NCBI GenBank assembly: GCA_003254885.1
Contig: QANT01002292.1
Location: 1-64,000, forward strand
From: Purshia tridentata
Lineage: Eukaryota; Streptophyta; Magnoliopsida; Rosales; Rosaceae
Direction: 5' to 3'
Length of the DNA stretch: 64,000 nt
Shown here: positions 11,864 through 24,695 of the stretch, piece by piece
How the letters are laid out: each line of letters begins with the position of its first letter
How positions within the stretch are numbered: position 1 is the first letter of the stretch
Translations under genes and position numbers: made by a program
The notes under the pieces: generated by a model
The model's database searches: none
What the model was told of the DNA's origin: nothing
The model's input: only the letters and a program-made list of their open reading frames with translations

Positions 11864-12409
11864 GTGGACTCGGCCTTAGTGACATTGGCATATGGCCCAA
11901 GTAATTGGGCCACTTGGTACAAAAGTTATCTGTCAAATGGATTCAGATTTCGAATCAAGGATGTTAACATTAGGAAGAATAACCAGAATAGTGGTGTCTT
12001 TGTAGTAGCTAACACCAACAGTTATGCGAGAAGGCGGGATAAGAACCCCAGGATTGGTCCCATCGGATACTACGGTGTGTTGACAGAAATTATAGAATTG
12101 GAATACGAGGAAAATAGATCTATTGTTCTATTCGAATGTGAGTGGGCTGAAAACATGACAGGTGTCAAACGGGACGAGTTTGATTTCAAATTGGTGTGTT
12201 TCGAGAGACTCCAACAGTTGGATGATACATTGGTCATTTCAAAGCATGCTTTGCAAGTTTTCTACATCGATAACCATACAGAAAACAGGTGGAAAGTTGC
12301 AATTAACACCCAACCCTGTGATCTTTTCAACACGTCATCTGTGAGTGCTAGGGACATTTGTGGTGCACAAGACCTAGACAGATTTGGGAATGATGATCAC
12401 ATGTTGTAG
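11864..12409 (+). pseudogene. CACTA TNP2 transposase C-terminal remnant (DUF4216)
   Basis: An open frame of 181 codons with the DUF4216 signature found at the C-terminus of En/Spm (CACTA) TNP2 transposases. At residues 43-52 it reads NSGVFVVANT, then IGYYGVLTEIIELEY, IVLFECEWAE, and ALQVFYID followed by WKVAINTQP. TNP2 proteins are usually around 900-1100 residues, so the catalytic part is missing. The fragment begins just after CACTA subterminal DNA, pointing to an internally deleted element. It may be the distal part of the same CACTA whose Transposase_24 gene lies at 22-24 kb, but 10 kb of other material lies between. Confidence 0.85.
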
Positions 12410-12599
12410 CCTAGACGCGATATTAACGGGACTACCATTGATCATCCTCTCACCCCTCCACACCATAGAGTGAGGTTAGCCAATCTATCAATTTTTTGGT
12501 GGATGTAAAGATAAACTTGTTGGTGTTGTTTGGTGTTGTTCTTTATTGAAACTCAATAGTTACAAAATGTGAGACACTTTATTTTTCAGTGAATATGGA
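12410..12599. other. CACTA-derived tail and boundary region
   Basis: The 3' flank of the DUF4216 frame, followed by sequence with TTGGTGTTGTT-like short duplications. The exact boundary with the neighbouring LTR fossil is not visible. Confidence 0.35.
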
Positions 12600-12740
12600 T
12601 TAAACACGATTCTATATAGAAACAAGTTCTAACCAATTAAGAAAGAGGTTAGAACCAATTAGAAAAGAGATTGGAACCAACTAGAACTCTTGAAAACCTT
12701 GATAAATTAGGATTTAAAACATAAAAACGCACACACTCAC

Positions 12741-12850
12741 GCATAGGACCGGTCCTCCAAAGCATGGGATTGGTTCTTTGGCAGAAATCCAGAAGACCAA
12801 TCTGGAGGACCAATCCCACAACTAAGAGGATTGGTCCTCTGGGAAGCTTT
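12741..12850. repeat. GACCGGTCCTC / GGATTGGTCCTCTGGGA repeat cluster
   Basis: Two to three diverged copies of a motif pairing GACCGGTCCTCY with GGAGGAYYGGTCC. The same motif recurs at 15045-15310. Confidence 0.7.
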
Positions 12851-13429
12851 TGAGAAAAATAAATTTGGCTTTTCTGTGGGATCGATCCTACAAATCAATA
12901 AACCTTTTTTTAAACAATTTAAACCATTTTTAAATGCAAATGAATGAAATTCGAATCACCTATGATGCATGAATTTGAACACCGAGACAAGCTTTGAAGA
13001 TAAACACTTTGGACACATACTTGAAAATCAACTTTCCAAACTAAACTAATGCTACAACCATATGAGTTTTGTCGAAAGGAAATCGCCAATTACATAATTA
13101 CACATACAAACTCCCCCTTTGGCATTTCGTAGACAAAATGTCATAAACAAAGCATACAATACGACTCAAGACACATTCTTAAACCCGAGAACGATGCTCA
13201 AGTATTGCAAGAAAATCACTAACAAACAATATACCTGTGAAAAGCAAATGAAACAAGAAACACAATTCCTAGGCATATCATGAGAATCTCAAAGCTACAG
13301 CAAGATTAATAAACAACCACAATATTCAAAGTATAGACCAGAGCTTAAAAATTAAAGACACAAATCAAGAGTCCAAAACAAAGGAAAAACTTAATGAAAT
13401 CAAACACAAGTAAGACACACCGAAAAAGT

Positions 13430-14410
13430 AAAACTAATAACGAAACTGGTTCACGCATTGCTGAATATCATAAACAGTCTCCTGAAGGTCATCCACCTTG
13501 ATATGAATGTCTTGGAAATCATCAAACCGAGCATGAAGACCACCACTGGTACTCGAGGTGGAAGAGACGGATGGCTCATGAGGATCTAACGGCTCATAAC
13601 TAGACACAGATTGAGCAGAGGGCCTGAACCTAGCAGCAGATTGACTCCTGTGAAGGGAAATAATATCCATAGGCGGATCAGGTGAAGCATACTCATCCGA
13701 TGGCAGCAGGGAATGTTGTGCTTGGTAGTAAGTATCGTAATAAGCATAGGGAAGACCAAGCCAGTATCCAACTTGTGAGAAGAAACCCCACACTCAATGA
13801 TCCGATAATAGATCAACTCAGCTAATAGGACGTTGACAAAGGGAGTGGTCATTGCAATCAACTATCCACAGGCATCATCAGTAAGATGAGAATTCTGAGA
13901 GGTAGGATAGATCTTAGAACGAACTTACAGAAATAAAACCCGATAAAGAGGAGGCATAAGACCACTAGACAGACACTCACCAGGAGATGGAACATACTCC
14001 TTAGATAGAAGAGATACATGGGCCTTGAAAAAGTTATAGTCAGACAGGGAAAACGATGGAAGATGGCACACATCTCTAATCTCATCAAGGTCAAAAAGAA
14101 CCCGCTTACCACGAAGGTAGATATGGGATGAAGGGGATTCACAAAAATTGGGAGGAAAGTTGATGTAAAATTCTAAAACAATAGCCCCAACATAATCTTC
14201 ACAATGTGACACAGAATCCTTCCAACTCCTAGACTCAACGAGAGCAATAAAATCAGTAGGGAGATCAAAAAAGAAAAATGCTCGCTTAGAGATTATGGGT
14301 TTGCCCTTAAGGAACCGGTTAAAGAGGGTTTCTCTCTCAGAATTGATGAATTGTTTAAAAGGGAGAGAGGAACCCTCCCCCTGAGACCGACATTTCTTTG
14401 GAGCCATGAC
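13430..14410 (-). other. SIRE-like fossil: env-like / plant transposon protein domain (approximate)
   Basis: Minus-strand frames carry an N-terminal MAPKKCRSQGEG-like start, then LYINFPP-like and YLRGKRVLFDLDEIRDVCHLP segments. A GLVFPMLITIL-like segment lies downstream. These match the plant transposon protein domain (PF20167 type) found in env-like ORFs of SIRE and Athila elements. The region is interrupted; extents are approximate. Confidence 0.65.
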
Positions 14411-15044
14411 TAAACAACCAAGGTTCAACCAAAAATCAACCAAACAAAGGCAACAAAAATTAATAATGACAAGCAAACCAAGACACCAATCCAAGGACAA
14501 ACAAACACACCATTGAAGTTCCCAAATACCATAATAAGAGGAAAATTAAAAGAAAAGAAGCACAAAATAACATACCCAAGCAAGAGCCACCAAGCCAATA
14601 TCACCAAAGGAGCCACACAACCACAAACCAATGAAGAGAAATTGAAGAACACCACCAAAAACAATAAACCCAAGTTATAAAACCAAAAAGAAGCAAGAAA
14701 TTGAAAGAAAAACAAGAGAAATTAGGAGAAAATAAAGAACATACATTTTTGGAGCCCTAGAAGTGAAAAACACCAAAAATCACAACAAAACACAACTCAA
14801 ACCAATGGGTAATGATCCTAGGATGCCGAAAATTGAAGAAAAGAAGAGAAATTGAAGAGATTTGAGGTCTTAGGATGAGATTGAGAGAAGAGGAAAATGG
14901 GTTTTGGGGGTGTTTGGATGGGTTTTGGGGAAGAAGAAGAAGAAGAGAAGGGAATAAAGGGAAAAGAGAGAGAGAGAGAGAGAGGGAAAACAGCAAAAAG
15001 GAGAAGGAAATATTTTTCCTTTTTTTGTTTTTTTGCCAGAAAAA

Positions 15045-15310
15045 CATTGTAGGACCGGTCATCCAACTGGGAGGATCGGTCGGCCAAAGCGTAAGAAAGC
15101 CGTCAGTGGGACCGGTCCTCTCATGAAGAGGATTAGTCCTCTGGGATGAAAAAATATTCCAAGTTACTTGGGACCGGTCCTCTCAGAGAGAGAATCAGTC
15201 CTTTGGGATGAAAAACTATCCGAAACTACTGTGGGACTGGTCCTCTGGAACCAACCACACTCCCTATTTTGTGAGATCGGTCCTCGGAGGGAGAGGATCG
15301 GTTCTCTGGA
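15045..15310. repeat. GACCGGTCCTCT palindromic repeat array
   Basis: Four to five diverged units pair GGGACCGGTCCTCT with GAGGATYGGTCCTCTGGGA at a spacing of roughly 60 bp (15108, 15170, 15233, 15270). Each motif is itself near-palindromic around ACCGGT. Confidence 0.75.
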
Positions 15311-15389
15311 CAAAAAAATTGAATCCAAAGAGAAAAATGCCCAAAAATTGACTTGAAACTCCCCCTAAGCACATGCCCTAAGCAAAATG

Positions 15390-15640
15390 CAAAGTAAATA
15401 ATGAAAAATGCATGACATCCATTTGATGCAATTTAAATTTACGATGACAAGCAATAGCTAAGAGAATTCTAACTGACTCCATCCTTGCAATTGGGGCAAA
15501 AGTTTGGTCAAAATCTATTCCCTCAATCTGAGTACACCCTTAAGCCACTAATATAGCCTTATTCCTTATAGAGTCCACTGCTTAGTTGTCACTAACAAGA
15601 ATATGACCATTGTCAGGTATGACCACTATCAAGTTTTAAA
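15390..15640 (-). other. SIRE-like fossil: copia reverse transcriptase piece
   Basis: The minus strand shows EGIDFDQTFAPIARMESVR followed by ILLAIACHRKFKLHQMDV, the N-terminal reverse transcriptase block of copia elements. The similarity then stops abruptly. Confidence 0.85.
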
Positions 15641-15880
15641 AAGTCTTTGTTTTGCGGATGCAATATTATTCCCCCATTGAAAATGGGTAATATCTCTTCT
15701 TATTAACCGATTGGTCCTCACCTGCTATGTAAGGACAGGCTGACTATTTTTTATTTTGGTCCTCATACACTTACTACTTCAGGGGTTACTTAGTATAAAA
15801 ATGCTAACCAATCGTATGAGTCATACCATTTCATCATAGGTAAGATCCCACTTGCAACCCCACACTCAACCCCCCTCAGC

Positions 15881-16500
15881 ATGCGCAGGAGAATTAAGAA
15901 GCCTGTTAACTTCAAGGCTTACAGAAAACTGTTCTATAAGAAGACCCTACAGGAGAAGCTCTAGCTGCCAATGCTGGCTCACAAACTAATTCAACGCCAA
16001 CAAATCAGTTTGATAGTGAGTTTGTTGAAAACCTAGTGAACACCTAGGTGCCTTTGAACCAGTATGTAACCCAATGCCCTAAGAACTCTCAAGGTGAGTT
16101 AACTTACCTCCCACAAGCATATGTCATTGAAGCTCAGAAGAATTTTAAGGAGGAGACACACTAGGTTAACATGCAAGGTCCATCAGATGGGCACATACCT
16201 TCGGAGCATAGCAATGGAGAGACTGATCGTAGTATCAACAAATACTATCCCATGGTTAATGAGGAACTTATCAACACTAATCATTGCTCCCCGTCATTAT
16301 CCTAGCATTGGGACCTAGATAAGGGGGTTGCTAATGACGTCAGTGGAGAATCAGACCATGATGGTGTTCACAAGTTGAACATCATGAATGATAGTGTGTG
16401 GCAAGATTTTGAGAACCCTACTCAAAACATGTATGTTCCCGACACATTTGATGAGTCCTGGGTGGATTCGAAGATTGGACCAAACTGGGAACCATGAGAT
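15881..16500 (+). pseudogene. Unrecognised coding-like patch
   Basis: Opens with an ATG followed by a very basic stretch (MRRRIKKPVNFKAYRKLF at 15881). A different frame later reads through YPMVNEELINT and VWQDFENPTQNMYVPDTFDE near 16240-16470. Frame changes and several stops show it is broken. I do not recognise the protein; a place in a CACTA second gene is possible. Confidence 0.35.
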
Positions 16501-17479
16501 CTGCAATAAAATTAGCAAATGCCATGTGTCCTAATTAGCAAACATAATTATCTGTTCGATGTGGTTAGCCTAAATGAGAGTGTATTAGCTTTGACACCTA
16601 ATTTAAGTGTGTAATCATATCATTCAATTTTATTAATCAATCATTAGTTGTAGTTCATTTTGCTTCCTTATCCTAAAGCTATCCCTAATGCATCATATGC
16701 TTCCTAAACCTGTCTCTAATTGTTGTTTATGTGTGTGCTTGCTTGGCCCTTTATTTATAATGAGCTACAAAATTAAGTGACTCTATAATTTATCTCATTG
16801 GCATCACATTAATTGTATCAAAAATGTAATTTGGGAACTGATTATTATTTCAACATGGTGGTTGGAAGTACAGGACTACTTAATTTGACTAACAAGTTTG
16901 GTTTCTCGCAATAGGTTCATGTCAAATAGGATAATAGCTTCCAATAAATGGAAGGCATATTTATTGGTGGAGCAGAACAAATCAACTTGACTGAACTGAA
17001 ATGTTTATCTCAATGGAAACAATTGCCTTAACTTGTTGGAGTGTTCTAATAGAGTCAGCCAATCTTCATCATTATGGCTTCATTTACTGCAAGTTTGATT
17101 GTATTCAACTTGTAGTAAATGGTCATTTACCATTCTGTCAACTACCACACATTAATGGATAGCACACATGCAGCCCTATTTAGCAACCAATCCTCCTATG
17201 CTCCAATCTGTCTAAAGTTCTGCCTTCATAACCTTATTTGTTGCCTCAATGCACTAATTTTAGACACAAACTCCCCACCAACTGCAAGGGAGCTTTCTGC
17301 CTCAGGTATGGTGATGCTAATCACTTTGCTATATCCCCTAAAATATTGCCTTAACAAGTGCTGTCTAGTTTGAGCAATCTATTGTATTTGCTGGAGTTGG
17401 GTATGCTACTTCAGGATTTCACATATGTTTATTTTATATGTCAACATATTGCCTAAATTTGGTGTTATTTGAACTTACA

Positions 17480-17846
17480 TATACAGCAGGGTTAGTAATG
17501 GCAAGTTCATCATCATCCCACCCCCATGCTCTGGCTGGTAGTCAGGGAAGTAGGGAGTGAATTACTGGCAAATGCACATCACGTGAATATGGCATGATTT
17601 CCCTTACAGGGAAAGGGTCTGTGAGATCCCGAAATCGACACCACGCTTCGTATGGTGAAGGCAAACAGCCATGACAATGAGTACACTGAGTTTTGCATTC
17701 AAATGGAGAGGATCAAAAGTAATAGGCAAAAGTTGTTTGTACTAGATTTTATGGAATATGTGATCTTTTATGAAAATACATGGGACCAACAAAGGGAAAA
17801 CTACCAGTTCACTAGAGAAGATATGCTGAATTGGGAGAAGGAGTAG
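17480..17846 (+). pseudogene. Unrecognised coding-like patch
   Basis: An upstream Ser-rich start (MASSSSSHPHALAGSQGS near 17500) and a downstream 64-codon frame from 17652, rich in charged residues (MERIKSNRQKLFVLDFMEY). The two parts are in different frames. No family recognised. Confidence 0.3.
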
Positions 17847-19274
17847 GATCCTGTGTACCTACATGATAGGAGACGCATTTGAGGTAGTTGACAGTTAGAG
17901 GATTTTGTTTATGCATATGGTAGGTGTATGCTTTTTGGGAACTCTGCAAAAGTATGGAGTATGGTGTAAGAAGTCTATATTGGAAGCCTTTTGCTGATAA
18001 ATAGCACATGAATGTAAATGTAACTGACAGTTGAAAGGCTTGGTATTTTGTAGCATCCATTGCTATGGTGTCTATATATATGTATTAATGATGGAAATGC
18101 GATAACTGTTATGTGCCACTAATATTACAGTTTCATATGTAAATGTCGATTAATGAATATGCCTATTACATAAATGATTTGAAAATGGTAACTTTAATTA
18201 TCATGACTTTTTATTATTCAAGGAATTTTGTACTAGGAATAGAAATAGTAAACCTTATATAATAATTAGTCATAGAAATAGTAGACCTTATAAAATATTA
18301 CAGGAATAGAAACAGGAAACCTTATAAAATAGTAAACCTCTTAAAATATTAGAGGAATGTCCTAAATGGAAACACTCCAAGAGTCTAGCATACTTACATA
18401 TATGTAAAAAAAATTATGTGGTGACATAAGTAATATAGGGTTGTGGACTTGTAATATAAGTATTTCTAACACTTGGGAGGTTGCAGTTCACACACATACG
18501 TCCAAAAAGCAGAAGTTATTGGGGTTATATGATGACAATAAAAGTTGAGGTAGTAGGTCAAACACAATAACTATAACTACACCACATTATAACAGTTGCT
18601 TGGACAAAACTGCTAGTTGAGGCTTGTGATATATATTTACAACCGATTGGAAAAATTCAGTCCAAATCCAAAGGGTTGTGAATGAAAATAGTAAGGAAAA
18701 ATTCTGGGGATTTTTGAAAGGCCAATTGCCCACCCATTTGAAGTCTTTTCCCCCCATAAAATGGTGACATGTGAATCCAAATCTCACTTCCTCAGATAGT
18801 AGCTGATAAGTTGACGTCCAAACAGGGAGAGGTGCAGTCAGTTAAATGGACTGTTGGAGGGAGTATATAACTTACAAGAAGGAACCACACACCCAGAGGA
18901 TTTGCCAGGAAGAGGCAGTGACCATTACTGATGTTGTTAAAGCTGGAAAAGAAGGAATATCAGTGTGGAGTAAGTGACCTTATCAAGAATATTCAATAGG
19001 TTTCATTGTTAGGTATGACATATTCCCTGCAAATATGGATGAAACCTTGACTTTAAGAGTGTGGCAGGTAGCCAAATCTTACTCGCTGATTTTATATTCA
19101 CCCCCACAATGATAAATATAGAGCCTCTTGGTATATCTTAACTGTGTTAGGAATAAATATTATTATTGGGTATCTTAGCACTACCAACCGGTGTTTTGCT
19201 TCGTAAACTTCTCGTTTATAGTTAATGACCTAAATAAGTACACAGTTCTAAAGGAACAATAGTATGGATAATAT

Positions 19275-19717
19275 AGATAAGTTAAAATCCATTGTAATAG
19301 CATATCAATTTTGGACTTTAGTAGACAGCTGAAGGTGGATCACATTTTTTATGTTCACACACTGTGGTATTTTGTGGAATGCTGTAGGTGTGTTGGTATA
19401 AATACTTATAAGTTCAATAAAATTCAACATTGGTAGCTGACTGGGTTTTATGATATATTCATGTGTAATAAACCATTACATACAAGGGTGAATTGGGTGC
19501 CACATATAGATAAGTTAAAATCCATTATAATAGAATATCAGTTTTGCACTGTAGTAGTCGATATTGCCCTTGGGGTGGATCACATTTAAGATGTTCATGC
19601 ATTGTAGAATACTGTAGGTGTGTTGTTACAAATACTTATAAGTTCAATAAAACATTAGAAGTTGACTATGTATTATAATAAAACATTAAGTACAGGGGTA
19701 AATTGGGTGTCGCATAT
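19275..19717. repeat. 233-bp tandem duplication, two copies
   Basis: Both copies begin AGATAAGTTAAAATCCATT (19275 and 19508) and end in GGGTG(C/T)C(A/G)CATAT. They have diverged noticeably, so the duplication is older than the one at 11129. Confidence 0.88.
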
Positions 19718-20218
19718 CAAATATACATGTTCACCCCAAGGGGTTACACAATAACTATTTTAAGTATTCATCAATAGTTACCTGGCCATTTGGTTTACAA
19801 CTAAGGAGGCACTTGACCACGACATGGGGCTCTTAAGCATCCGTATATGGTTAACTCAAGGTAGGAATTCAGCATTGTCTGATTGTCCATTTCATAATGA
19901 GTCAATGACTAATATGCCTAATCTACATAGGTTATCCCTTTATATGACTGTTATGTTATTATCTCTATTAGTATTTATTCATGTTTTGTAAATAATGCAT
20001 TTATTGGTGTCCAAACAAAATAACCCAGTTCTGCTCCATGTCTATACAATAATACTAATGATTTTTTGTCATGTTGTGACCCAATATGTATGTGTAGTTA
20101 TTTGTTAGGGGCATATTCAATTAACCATGCACTGGTGGAATTTTTTTCTTCTAGTGGAAGTATTCATCAATGGCTATCCCCAGTTCTGAATCAGTGGACA
20201 CATCTTAGAGGGACATCA

Positions 20219-22137
20219 TGTAAGACTCCGTACCTTCCAAAGTTGTTTTGAAAAGTTTTTACAGAATTTCGAGATTTTATTTGAGACGTAAAGCGTTTTG
20301 GGCGTTTTTCTAATTTTAAAGTTTGATTTAAAATTTGGGGCAAAAGTTGCCTTTTAGTTCGAGCAAGTTTTTGTGTTGACTTTGAGTCGTTGGAAAGGTC
20401 TCGTCCTCACGAGTTTGTAGACATGAAGCACCCATCAAACAGAGCTACGGTTTGGAAGTTACGGACGTGTGAAGCGAGGGGCAAACTTGTAATTTTGAAA
20501 AGTTAGTTTTTAGAAACCCCAAAAATCGAGTCTCTCTTAGTTTCTCTCTCCTCTCTCCCGAAGTCTCTCTCTCTCTTGCGACTCTCTCCCAGCTGGAGCT
20601 TCCACCGGCGCGTGGGGGCGCGTCCGGTGGCGGTTGACGTTGGGCTTTGGTCCACCATGCTCGCGTCTCCCTCCTCCACCTTCCTCTGGTCTCGGTTCAG
20701 CCCACAGCCTAAAACCCGAGTTTCCGCTCGCGAACAGTGGGAGTCGCCAACAATGATCTTCCTTTTCTGACGACGGCGCAACCTCCCATCTACCCAGATC
20801 GCTTCCCCTTGTCGAGGTCGTCACTGTGGTGTCCTCCGATCGTCTATCGGAGCTCTGTAGGCAGCGGATCAAAGCTAGGAAGGTCGACGGCTTCTTCGGC
20901 CTTTTTCACCCTTTTCCGGCCACTTTTGGTCGTCGACCCAAGTTTAGTTTTCGATCCCCTTGACCTCCTCATCAAGTCTCTATAGTTGGTTTGAGCTAAA
21001 ACCCGTGTTAGTGTTTTACTTAGGTTGGGCAGCCACGGCTACCACGGCTTTGCCGTGCTAGGTGGTCATTTTTGGTGTTCTCTAGTGCCGTTCAGCCTCC
21101 CAAAAGCTTAGTAGGACCAACCCCGAGCACCGGTGAGGTTTGGGTGAGCTTACGTGTGTTTTCCGAAGTCGGGCAGCCATCGTGTGTGGTGGTTCTCGCC
21201 CGTTTCAGTCGTTTAATGACCTTTTTGTAAACCTTATTTGATTTTGTTGGACTGTCTAGTCTTAACAGGTACTTTGGCATGAGAATTTGTATTTCCGATG
21301 CCGTTGTGCTGCCATATTTTAAAATCCGAGCAAAGGAGCCATGAAGGGTAGTTCGATCTTTTTGCGTGGTCACAGTGAGTGAATTTACGTCCAGTTAATT
21401 TCAATTCAGATACTCATTTGTTTGTGTGCTAGTTTGTTGTTTGCTAGTTAAGTGGGTACAGGTTAGGATTGGAGATCTCGACAGTTTAGAGGTTACTTGA
21501 GGTTATTTTGGGAATTGAGAATTAAGTTGGTTTTGAAGGTTGTTGAGGATTTTAAGTTATTGGAGAATTTAGTTGGATTCCAAGTAGTGATCTTGTGGAT
21601 TTACCTAAGGTTATTTTCAGCTTAAAGGATTGATTGAGGAAAATTGGGGATTACGGATTATAGTGGAATTTATTGGTTTAGAGAATTATTGTGACCAAGT
21701 TGAGGATTTGTGATTTTACTGGAGGTATTTGATTGATGGTTTGTGGATGATTTAATTTGGTGTTGAAAGTTTTTAATTACTTTGAGGAATTACTGGATTA
21801 TTAAATTTTATTGTTGAGGTTATAGTTAGTTTTCACTCATACGAGCTTTAGTGAGCTTATCGGGTTTGTGTTTAAACCTGGTGCACCTTTGGTTGGGTGC
21901 AGGGTTTGTTTTGCAGGTTAAGCAGGTTGAGAAGGCAGTGGAGAGAAGACGAGGCAGTGGGAGCACCAATGTTTTGGAAACTTGGTTTTACACTTTGGTT
22001 TTATTTAAATGTTGTTTTTGTAAAGTACAGTTGCTTTAAAATAAATTGTTTTATATTCATGGCTCACGGTTTCAGGAAAAGGCTTGCAGTTTCAGTTTTA
22101 AGTTATTTTTCACGTGCCCGAGGGTCGAGGCGTGACA
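20219..22137 (+). mobile_element. Solo LTR of the long-LTR family, short form, TSD CATCA/CATCG
   Basis: Starts TGTAAGACTCCGTACC and ends CGAGGCGTGACA. It is flanked by CATCA (20214-20218) and CATCG (22138-22142), a 4 of 5 match. Internal blocks match the other solo LTRs, including the CT-rich tract, TCTTAACAGGTA and AATAAATTGTTTTATATTCA. It has inserted immediately before the Transposase_24 remnant. Confidence 0.87.
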
Positions 22138-22140
22138 CAT

Positions 22141-24200
22141 CGAGCTGTTTCAGGAGACAAACATGGATGATGCCTCCAATGGTGGAGTGGTCGCAACATA
22201 AGGTAATTAGAGGGAGGTGAATCATGGTCAACTAATACCATACCAAACAGTTAGAGCAGTTAGGGGACGTAACCGGGAGAACTGGGCAGTACTTAGTCCT
22301 GAATTGCTTCGGTTCAACAAGTATTCCAAAATTTTGCAAGGTGGTCTAGGTATCTTGGTCAATAAGCCATTGATCATACAATATTCCCCATTGACGTGCT
22401 GGACTGGAGATGTTTTAAAGGGCTGCCTTTGGATCGTGCATGGACCAAGATTGAGGTACATTTGTAATATCTACAACACTTGTCTGTTTTAGTATTTTTA
22501 TTTGTTCAAATGGCATATATATACACACACATATTGTAGGAATTATATCTGACCCTATTGTGCAGAAAAACACTGACTGGACAGATGAAAGGACAAGAGC
22601 ATTGAGTAGCCGGATTCGCTGAGTGGCAGAGCAAAAAATGAATGAGAGGTGGAAGCACCATAAGTGTCAACTGTGAAAGGATTGATATAAGCCATTCATG
22701 AACACAACGTAGCAATTTGTCTATGGAGATAACCATGTCAGCCCTGAACAGTGGCTGGCGCTTGTTGGTCACTGGGAAACAGATGAGGGAAAGTGAGCTT
22801 GTCTTACTCACTATTTGGCATAATTATGAATTCGACCATGTTTTGTTGAGATTTAATTGTAACACATGGTAGCATTAGTATCAATTACATGTTCGGACTA
22901 AGGTGTGTTGTTTGCAATATGTTATGTGCATATGTAGAAATGTTGTGCTGTGAACACTATCAATCAAGGCTGTACGTTAGTTGGCCATGCTACTAGAACG
23001 AAGTCTCATGCCCAAGTGAGGGATGAATATGTAAGTAGGGCATAGATAATTGAAGGTTGATTTATATAGGGTATTTAAATAGGCTGATTTATATGTAGGC
23101 TAATTTGTAACTGATAGCATTATTCAACATTCTTGTATTTTGAGTCAAAGCTGGGAATGAATGGTAATTTATATGTGCAGGAACATGATGGAGAGGAACC
23201 AAACCGCATTGAGCTGTTCAAATTGGCTCACTTCAGATCGAATGGCCACCCTGTGGACCAAGCATCTTAAGATATCATGGTGAGCTTATTAGATATTTAA
23301 TACTAGGACTTACATAACATGATGCAGCCACATTTGAATGTATATAGAAATGATAATTTCATTTGCTCTTTTAGGCTACTTATTGATATGGGATAATGCT
23401 AATGCGTTGACTGAGTAACATAATTCATGGCAATATCTGCTGGTTAGTGGGGTGTGTGAAATATTACATGCTATGTGATTAATGTGGTAAGGGTGTGTTA
23501 ATAGGAAGAGCTGGATAGGTGTGTGGCAGCGTATAAGGGGAACCCAGGAAACCCACCTATCACTTCATTTGTCTTCAACACAATATTTGGGGATGCGTTA
23601 GGACCTGAGGCTGGTGGATGAGTGAAGGGTTATGGACTCGGGGTTGCACCTGCTGATATACCAGGCCTGGTAATACAGCATCGGGGGGTTGGGGCAAAGC
23701 TTCATGCATTGAGGTTGGCCAATGAGCATTTGGTGGCTGAGGCAGCCAGGCAAGTGGAGCTGCAGAGGCTAGAAATGGAGCACAACCGATAACTAATGGA
23801 GCAGTATCAAGTTGAAATGGAGAGGCTACGAAACTACAATACACAAGTGGAGGTGAACATGCATAGGCAGCAATCCTAACTGGATTTCAACCTAAATTGG
23901 CCACTTTCCTCAGCTTTAGACAGCTACTTTAAGGGTGCAATTGGCACAGCATGAGCAACAATCTACCTATGGCATCACAAAGGTCCACAATTCACCTTGC
24001 CCCAAATTCCATCAATCTACACCATATCTCATCTGCAGTTGGGGTGTTTTCTAGAGGGAACCTACCTGCTTCCCCACAAATGATGCAGCAGCGTGAGATT
24101 AATGAAGTGGGAGGCTTGGAGGTTGAAGGGGGAGTAGTTGATGCATCAAGTACTAGGAGTGGGAGGTCAGCACCAATATGAATTAATGTGGAAGACAGTG
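22141..24200 (+). pseudogene. CACTA-associated Transposase_24 (Ptta/En/Spm) gene remnant
   Basis: Several exon-like blocks read in plant Transposase_24 order: NRENWAVLSPELLRFNKYSK (about 22270), HVSPEQWLALVGHWETDEGK (about 22735), RIELFKLAHFRSNGHPVDQA (about 23205), then FVFNTIFGDALGPEAGG and VKGYGLGVAP (about 23565-23650). A coiled-coil tail (LRLANEHLVAEAARQVELQR, about 23700) and a final acidic frame at 23951-24181 follow. Intron-like AT-rich gaps separate the blocks. The family is the second gene of many plant CACTA elements, thought to help bind element ends. Stops include TGA within GG-stop-VKGYG and TAA within HPVDQAS-stop-DIM; both fit C-to-T changes of CGA and CAA. The gene is dead. 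Confidence 0.8.
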
Positions 24201-24571
24201 CACAGCAAGCTGTGAGCATCCTTTTATTATTGTTAGTGATATAAGTATTAGGCTCTTTTGGACAACTTTTGTTTTTAAGCCAATCCTGCACTTGGAGGTT
24301 TATATCTCTTGAACAATGGGAGATATACGCAATCAAGTTTGACAGGCTATTTAGTAGTAATCCATGGCTGCAGTACATTGAATTAATGAAATATGGTATT
24401 CAGCTCTTGCTAATTGTAGTTTTTGAATTGTGAATAGACTAGGCTACTTTGAACAAGCTTATGATTATAGTCTATTAAGTCTGGCTATAACTTTTAGTTA
24501 TCATCAATATTAGCATAATGTATTATATCACCATATATTTAACAATATATTGTGGTTTGTTCAATTCTTTT
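24201..24571. other. AT-rich unassigned spacer
   Basis: No ORF or repeat supported. It separates the CACTA remnant from the MULE terminus. Confidence 0.45.
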
Positions 24572-24695
24572 GGGAAATTACCTCAAATAACCCAAATAAA
24601 TACCAAAAGGACTTTTTTACACCCTACAAAAATTTTCTGACTTTTCTAGCTTTTTGTCCCAAATGTGGACAAATATAACCCCACCCCACCCACTA
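24572..24695 (+). repeat. Probable MULE terminal region (left)
   Basis: Begins GGGAAATTACC and then follows the same layout as the MITE terminus at 40742: CCAAAT(A)AAT, GACTTTTTTA, ATTTT-TGACTTTT, CTTTTTGTCCCAAAATG-like text and ATAACCCCACCCC. The likely outer flank is AATTCTTTT (24563-24571), but no matching right-hand copy was found, so the partner end is missing or unrecognised. Confidence 0.5.

Larger units (their letters stand above)
12600..15650 (-). mobile_element. SIRE-like Ty1/copia fossil (env-like lineage), internally deleted
   Basis: Read on the minus strand, a short copia reverse transcriptase piece (15390-15640) is followed by a GGGGGAGT-bearing spacer. Then come an env-like/plant transposon protein domain and another GGGGGAGT stretch near 13110, the order known for SIRE/Maximus copia elements. 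Most of the polyprotein is gone and the coding parts carry several breaks. Terminal repeats were not found, so age and exact ends are unknown. Repeated GACCGGTCCTCT palindromes occur in both flanking spacers. Confidence 0.7.
15660..20218. other. CACTA-associated or unassigned stretch
   Basis: Mostly AT-rich and without a clear gene. Two coding-like patches lie at 15881-16500 and 17480-17846, and there is a 233-bp tandem duplication at 19275-19717. Because a Transposase_24 pseudogene on the same strand follows the nested LTR, this could be the 5' part of the same CACTA gene, but no domain confirms it. Confidence 0.4.
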
